NCBI GenBank assembly: GCA_017994175.1
Contig: JAGOLH010000016.1
Location: 2,907-48,688 of the forward strand
Length of the DNA: 45,782 nucleotides
DNA from: Bacteroidales bacterium
Lineage (GTDB): Bacteria; Bacteroidota; Bacteroidia; Bacteroidales; ML635J-15
Reading direction: 5' to 3'
A model generated the notes under the pieces. That model ran no database searches, had not been told where the DNA came from, and saw only the letters and a program-made list of their open reading frames with translations. Position numbers and translations under genes: made by a program. Position 1 is the stretch's first letter. Every line of letters begins with the position of its first letter. This document shows, piece by piece, positions 41,353 to 45,782 of this stretch.

Positions 41353-43035
41353 ATGACAGAAGCAATTAAAGCCACATTAAGAGAAAGTAGGACGGCAAGG
41401 TGGACCGCCTTAGTGTTGTTAGCATTCGCAATGTTTTGTTCGTATATCTTTATGGATATACTTTCACCGATTAAAGACTTAATGCAATCGACACGAGGGT
41501 GGGATTCGGCTGCATTTGGAACTATGCAGGGGAGTGAAACGTTTTTAAATGTTTTTATTTTCTTCCTCATTTTTGCAGGTATTATTTTGGATAAATTAGG
41601 GGTAAGATTTACCGCTATTTTGTCTGGAGCTGTGATGTTATTTGGTGCGGTTATTAAATGGTATTCTGTAAGCACAGCATTTGTTGGGTCTGGGATAGAA
41701 ACTTGGTTTACAGAAAACTTAAATTATATTCCCGGATTTGATGAATTAGGAATTTCACCATTTTATAGAGGTATGCCTGCATCTGCAAAACTTGCATCAG
41801 TCGGCTTTATGATTTTTGGCTGTGGCGTTGAAATGGCTGGGATTACAGTTTCACGTGGTATTGTGAAATGGTTTAAAGGCAAAGAAATGGCATTGGCTAT
41901 GGGGTCAGAAATGGCATTGGCTCGATTAGGAGTTGCAACATGTATGATATTCTCTCCACTAATTGCAAAATGGGGAGCAGATGCTACCAGTGATACTTTT
42001 TTAATGGATGTAAACGTAGCAAATTCTGTTGCTTTCGGAGTAATTTTACTAATGATTGCTCTGATAATGTTCATTGTTTATTTCTTTATGGATAAAAAAC
42101 TGGATGCACAAACCGGTGAAGCGGAAGAAAAAGACGATCCATTCAAAGTGAGCGATATCCGCAAAATATTTGCAAGTACCGGATTTTGGCTGGTTGCTTT
42201 ACTTTGTGTACTATATTATTCTGCAATTTTCCCATTCCAAAAGTATGCTGTTAATATGCTACAATGTAATCTAACATTTGTTGAGCCAGAAGCCGGAACT
42301 TTCTGGGCTTCTAATACAGTTACCTTTGTTCAGTACGGGATTATGTTAATTGTTGCTGCTTTTGCATTTATTAGCAATTTCCGCAAAGGCGCCCAAAAAT
42401 ACATATTCCTGGGAATATCAATAATTGCCCTCATTGCTTTCTGTTATATGGGTTATATGCGTCAGTCGGCTGAAACTATTTTTGCTGTATTTCCTTTATT
42501 GGCTGTGGGTATTACTCCAATTCTTGGTAAATATGTTGATACCAAAGGGAAAGCTGCATCAATGCTTATGATAGGTTCTATTTTATTAATAGTTTGCCAT
42601 TTAACATTTGCATTTGTATTACCATTAGCCAAAGGCAGTGCCATTGGTGGTGTATTGATTGCTTACGTTACTATTTTAGTTCTTGGAGCTTCTTTCTCAT
42701 TGGTTCCTGCTTCTTTGTGGCCAAGCGTACCCAAATTAGTTGACCAAAAAGTAATTGGTTCGGCTTATGCGTTGATTTTCTGGATACAGAACATCGGTTT
42801 GTGGCTATTCCCATTATTAATCGGCAGAATCCTTAATTCATCAAACCCTGATATCGTTAAACAACTCGATGCTGGTACAATGACTCAACAGGAGGCAGCA
42901 GTATCGTATGACTATACGAACCCACTCATTATGCTTGCATTTTTAGGCGTTGCTGCGCTTATTATCGGATTCCTTCTAAAATACATTGACAAGAAAAAAG
43001 GATATGGACTGGAGCTCCCCAACATCAGTAAATAA
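41353..43035 (+). CDS. MFS transporter, possibly peptide-type
   Basis: A 560-residue transporter of the major facilitator superfamily with 12 or so predicted helices, from the ATG at 41353. Typical marks: a first helix near residue 20–40, an LDKLGVRF loop like the MFS D-x-x-G-x-R motif, a wide periplasmic loop after helix 3, a central charged loop at about 240–265 (AEEKDDPFKVSD), and a second half starting KIFASTGFWLVALLC. It resembles the MFSD1-like branch, whose animal member carries dipeptides. The convergent neighbour is a dipeptidase, which fits peptide uptake, but substrate is inferred only. Confidence 0.85.
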   Translation: MTEAIKATLRESRTARWTALVLLAFAMFCSYIFMDILSPIKDLMQSTRGWDSAAFGTMQGSETFLNVFIFFLIFAGIILDKLGVRFTAILSGAVMLFGAVIKWYSVSTAFVGSGIETWFTENLNYIPGFDELGISPFYRGMPASAKLASVGFMIFGCGVEMAGITVSRGIVKWFKGKEMALAMGSEMALARLGVATCMIFSPLIAKWGADATSDTFLMDVNVANSVAFGVILLMIALIMFIVYFFMDKKLDAQTGEAEEKDDPFKVSDIRKIFASTGFWLVALLCVLYYSAIFPFQKYAVNMLQCNLTFVEPEAGTFWASNTVTFVQYGIMLIVAAFAFISNFRKGAQKYIFLGISIIALIAFCYMGYMRQSAETIFAVFPLLAVGITPILGKYVDTKGKAASMLMIGSILLIVCHLTFAFVLPLAKGSAIGGVLIAYVTILVLGASFSLVPASLWPSVPKLVDQKVIGSAYALIFWIQNIGLWLFPLLIGRILNSSNPDIVKQLDAGTMTQQEAAVSYDYTNPLIMLAFLGVAALIIGFLLKYIDKKKGYGLELPNISK

Positions 43036-43053
43036 AATCAACTCAATATCATA

Positions 43054-43083
43054 AAAAAAGGCAGCCTTCGGGCTGCCTTTTTT
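43054..43083. terminator. Bidirectional terminator between MFS and pepD
   Basis: AAAAAAGGCAGCC and GGCTGCCTTTTTT form a perfect 13-bp stem with a TTCG tetraloop. It ends both convergent genes. Confidence 0.95.
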
Positions 43084-43101
43084 ATTCAAAATGCCGATGC
43101 A

Positions 43102-44562
43102 CTATTTTATTTTCTTTAGCACATCAATGAGGTGTTTCCACCACTTTTCAACGGAAGGTATGTTTACTCTTTCGTCAGGAGTGTGAACATCGCGCAGTGT
43201 CGGACCAAAGGAAACCATATCCAGATCAGGGTATTTTTCAAGGAATAAACCACATTCCAACCCTGCATGAATGGCTCTTACAACGGGGGTAACTCCGAAC
43301 AGATCTTCATACGATTTCACAACAACTTTGAGCACTTCCGACTGTGGATTTGGTGCCCATCCGGGATAGCCGTCGGAATGCTTAATGTTCGCTCCAGCAA
43401 GTTCAAACACTGAATGGACCATATCGCGAACATATTTTTTCCCGCTTTCAAGCGAACTGCGCTGACTGGTTGTAACCACAATCTTTTTGTTTTTTCCCTT
43501 TGGCATTTTTACTGAAGCAAGGTTGGTGGAAGTCTCAACCAAACCCTGAATTGCAGGACTCATATTGATAACGCCGTGCGGACAAGCCATCAATGCCATA
43601 AGCAAATTTTTCAGTGTGGACTGATCGACAGCTTTCTTCTGGCTATGGGTACGCAACATCGTAACTTCAAGTTTTGATTCAACCCTTTCCAGTTCTGCCT
43701 TCACTGTGGCAACGTATGTTTTAAACGATGCTTTTAGTTTTCCGACATTCTTTGAATCGACGGCAAATTTCACCAAAGCTTCTCGCGGAATTGCATTACG
43801 TTTATTCCCTGCATCAATGTAAGAGAGATATACCGGAAATTTTTTACTGATATCGTGTAAAAAGCGGGCTGCGATTTTCACCGAATTGCCGAGACCTTTA
43901 TGTATTTCATCACCGCTGTGTCCACCTTTCAATCCCGATACCTGCATTTCGAATGAAACAGCGCCTTTGGGAATGTCGGTTGAAAAATAATCAAACACAG
44001 CAACAGTATCAACACCACCGGCGCACCCAATAAACATTTCTCCTTCATCCTCTGAATCGAGGTTCAACAATATTTTCCCGGTAATAAAGCCTTTTTCCAG
44101 GGCAAAAGCACCCGTAAGTCCGGTTTCTTCGTCTACTGTGAACAAGCATTCAATTTTACCATGCTGAATTCCGGATGAAGCCAGTATGGCCAATTGAGCG
44201 GCCACACCCATACCATCGTCGGCACCTAAAGTAGTGCCTTTTGCTTTTACCCAATCTCCATCAATAACCGGTGTAATCGGGTCGTTATCAAAATCAATTT
44301 CAACTTTCGCAAGTTTTTCGCAAACCATATCCATATGGCTTTGCAACACCACAGTCGGCCTGGTTTCGAAACCTTTCGCAGCGGGTTTAGATATCAGTAC
44401 GTTGCCAGCCTTGTCGCGCTTGGTTTCAAGTCCATGTTTTTTACCAAAATCAAGAAGATATTTGATAATTTTTTCTTCTTTTTTCGAAGGACGCGGCACT
44501 TTTGTTATTTCTTCAAAAAACTGCCAAACAAGCTTGGGTTCAAGATGATTCAATGCATTCAT
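43102..44562 (-). CDS. pepD: Aminoacyl-histidine dipeptidase, M20 family
   Basis: A 486-residue zinc dipeptidase, the PepD/carnosinase-like M20 enzyme that cleaves Xaa-His and other dipeptides in the cytoplasm. Metal and catalytic motifs are visible: LQSHMDMVCE (H and catalytic D), TLGADDGMGVA (bridging D), DEETGLTGA (catalytic and ligand E), LDSEDEGE (D), and AGLECGLF near the end. The dimerisation lid (about 195–385) contains the KGGHSGDEIHKGLGN block. Length is normal. It shares the perfect terminator at 43054–43083 with the MFS gene. Divergent promoters link its start region to the lipoprotein at 44655. Confidence 0.95.
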   Translation of the reverse strand: MNALNHLEPKLVWQFFEEITKVPRPSKKEEKIIKYLLDFGKKHGLETKRDKAGNVLISKPAAKGFETRPTVVLQSHMDMVCEKLAKVEIDFDNDPITPVIDGDWVKAKGTTLGADDGMGVAAQLAILASSGIQHGKIECLFTVDEETGLTGAFALEKGFITGKILLNLDSEDEGEMFIGCAGGVDTVAVFDYFSTDIPKGAVSFEMQVSGLKGGHSGDEIHKGLGNSVKIAARFLHDISKKFPVYLSYIDAGNKRNAIPREALVKFAVDSKNVGKLKASFKTYVATVKAELERVESKLEVTMLRTHSQKKAVDQSTLKNLLMALMACPHGVINMSPAIQGLVETSTNLASVKMPKGKNKKIVVTTSQRSSLESGKKYVRDMVHSVFELAGANIKHSDGYPGWAPNPQSEVLKVVVKSYEDLFGVTPVVRAIHAGLECGLFLEKYPDLDMVSFGPTLRDVHTPDERVNIPSVEKWWKHLIDVLKKIK

Positions 44563-44597
44563 ATTTTTACATAATTATTTGATCAAAAATTTTCAAT

Positions 44598-44605
44598 CAA
44601 AAATA
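44598..44605 (-). promoter_or_regulatory. Promoter -7 box of pepD
   Basis: TATTTTTG on the minus strand matches TAnnTTTG exactly, 36 bp upstream of the ATG. No clear -33 TTG. Confidence 0.4.
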
Positions 44606-44629
44606 CATATTTATCCATTATCTTTATTG

Positions 44630-44637
44630 TAATTTTG
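44630..44637 (+). promoter_or_regulatory. Promoter -7 box of the lipoprotein gene at 44655
   Basis: TAATTTTG matches exactly, 17 bp before the ATG, giving a leader of about 10 bases. It is divergent with the pepD box 24 bp away. Confidence 0.45.
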
Positions 44638-44654
44638 TAATAATTCAGAAGTCA

Positions 44655-45302
44655 ATGCGAACACATTTTTCAACGGCATTTTTGTTTTTTGCTTTATTAT
44701 TGGCTTTCTCTTCATGCGAAAAGAAAAGGCAGAATATCTTTTCAGGTATCGTTACCGAAACCATTACAGGCACTCCTGTAGAGGGTGTAAGCGTTGAAAT
44801 TGAAATGAAATCGGTTGGCAATAATGGATTTGTATCAGGGTTTGAAACGATTGGCACCGCGGTAACTGATGCTGAAGGAAGATTCAGTTTTGTGTGCGAC
44901 CCTGCACAAGCACTTAAATTCAGGCTAACCTACAGTAAAGACGGGTATCATATTACAACTCGTGAAATAACACCTGATGACGTTGTTGGCACTTACACCG
45001 AAAGCGTGGACCTGCCACGGGAAGCATACCTCAGTTATCATTTCATCAATCTTCCTCCGAACCCTGATTCCGATGTATTCCGATACCGTGTCACCGGTAT
45101 GGCAGATGGGTGCGATGTGTGTTGCAGTAATGAATATCATAGTTTTTACGGACAAAACGACACAGTAATACTCTGCCCGGTTATTGCCTACGATAGCCTC
45201 ATTGTGGAATTCTATACGTTTCTGAACGGAGTTTCGCATCAATATACGGATCAGATTATCGGGGTGCCTTCCGACACGGTTGAAAAAACCATCAGATACT
45301 AA
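44655..45302 (+). CDS. Lipoprotein with carboxypeptidase regulatory-like domain
   Basis: A 215-residue lipoprotein: signal peptide and lipobox FSSC with C21 lipidated. Residues about 28–120 form a CarboxypepD_reg-like/transthyretin-like beta-sandwich (SGIVTETITGTPVEGVSVEI, then TDAEGRFSF, then FRLTYSKDGYHI). The rest, about 125–215, is a beta domain with a close cysteine trio in DGCDVCCSNEY. The regulatory-like domain usually occurs as an accessory fold in surface proteins. It is followed after one base by the gene at 45304, so they are co-transcribed. Confidence 0.8.
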   Translation: MRTHFSTAFLFFALLLAFSSCEKKRQNIFSGIVTETITGTPVEGVSVEIEMKSVGNNGFVSGFETIGTAVTDAEGRFSFVCDPAQALKFRLTYSKDGYHITTREITPDDVVGTYTESVDLPREAYLSYHFINLPPNPDSDVFRYRVTGMADGCDVCCSNEYHSFYGQNDTVILCPVIAYDSLIVEFYTFLNGVSHQYTDQIIGVPSDTVEKTIRY

Positions 45303-45303
45303 A

Positions 45304-45782
45304 ATGAACCTAAAACTTATAATTCAAACCGTTTTTGTCAGTTTGTTTTTCATGTCGCAGTCACAAAAAGTATTCAATCAGAATCGAACTCCCAATATAA
45401 TTCCAATTAAGGCTGGCTGTAATTGTTATCTGATTTGCTCCAACGACGGAGCGGTACTTATCGATGCCGGCTCGCATCATAAATTACAAGCCTTTGATAA
45501 AGTCCTTGCTCAAAACGGTTTGACATGGGATACAATAAAATACATTATAATCACACATACTCATTACGACCATGTGGCTAACCTTGCGGAAATAAAAAAA
45601 CGCAGCGGAGCTAAAGTCATCATACACAAAAACGAGTCTTCCTTCATAGAGTCCGGCATTACACCACTTCCGGAAGGAATGACCTTCACTGGAAAAATTG
45701 GCATTTGCTATACCCGTCATCTTGGCAAACACAATGTTAAAGTTTGTCCGGCAGCAGCAGAAATTTCGGTAGAAGATAATTA
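45304..45782 (+). CDS. Metallo-beta-lactamase-fold hydrolase, 3' end cut by window
   Basis: This frame is open from the ATG at 45304 to the window edge (159 complete codons). The N terminus has a signal-like stretch (about 5–20) and then GCNCYLICSNDGAVLIDAG, the start of an MBL fold. The zinc motif HTHYDH (residues about 85–90) is intact. Later ligands lie beyond the window or are not yet reached, so activity cannot be judged. With the signal sequence it should act in the periplasm. It starts one base after the lipoprotein stop, so both share a message. Confidence 0.85.
   Translation, partial: MNLKLIIQTVFVSLFFMSQSQKVFNQNRTPNIIPIKAGCNCYLICSNDGAVLIDAGSHHKLQAFDKVLAQNGLTWDTIKYIIITHTHYDHVANLAEIKKRSGAKVIIHKNESSFIESGITPLPEGMTFTGKIGICYTRHLGKHNVKVCPAAAEISVEDN

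Overview
The window looks like a chromosomal segment of a member of the Bacteroidota, probably Bacteroidales or a close relative. The evidence is the rpmB–rpmG–DUF4295–ftsY cluster typical of that phylum, four proteins ending in type IX secretion (T9SS) type A sorting domains, and promoter -7 boxes of the form TAnnTTTG in place of sigma70 boxes. The name is inferred from gene content only. I see no rRNA, tRNA, insertion sequence, phage gene or CRISPR array.

Layout. Bases 1–760 hold no believable gene, but a cluster of REP-like interspersed repeats and hairpins. Then, on the minus strand, come a HIRAN-domain protein, a WYL regulator, a secreted protein of unknown function, a secreted M28 peptidase, ftsY, and the ribosomal operon rpmB–rpmG–DUF4295. 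A lipoprotein gene and glycogen phosphorylase follow on the plus strand. Bases 9667–18336 hold an 8.5-kb minus-strand gene for a 2826-residue repeat protein with a T9SS tail, next to a relic of a second such tail. Two small secreted orphans, pyruvate kinase and a seven-repeat T9SS protein lead into a polyamine operon (arginine decarboxylase, agmatinase, deoxyhypusine synthase-like). Next are a VWA membrane protein and fabG (minus), then a tight plus-strand operon mscS–osmC–stand-alone threonyl-tRNA-synthetase editing domain. DUF486, a methyltransferase, a BNR-repeat T9SS protein, a beta-barrel plus 43-residue lipoprotein pair and a 1266-residue T9SS adhesin-like protein follow (all minus). The window ends with an MFS transporter convergent with pepD, a lipoprotein, and a metallo-beta-lactamase-fold gene cut by the window edge.

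How the genes work together. The clearest pathway is arginine to agmatine to putrescine, with a likely onward step to homospermidine. MFS plus pepD may form a peptide uptake and hydrolysis pair. The T9SS proteins, the M28 peptidase and the lipoproteins form a large envelope and secreted fraction. The observations most worth following are the archaeal-type ThrRS editing domain that lacks the expected lysine, the A-A-B-C higher-order Ig cassettes in the giant protein, the T9SS tail relic beside it, and the HIRAN–WYL pair next to the repeat cluster.
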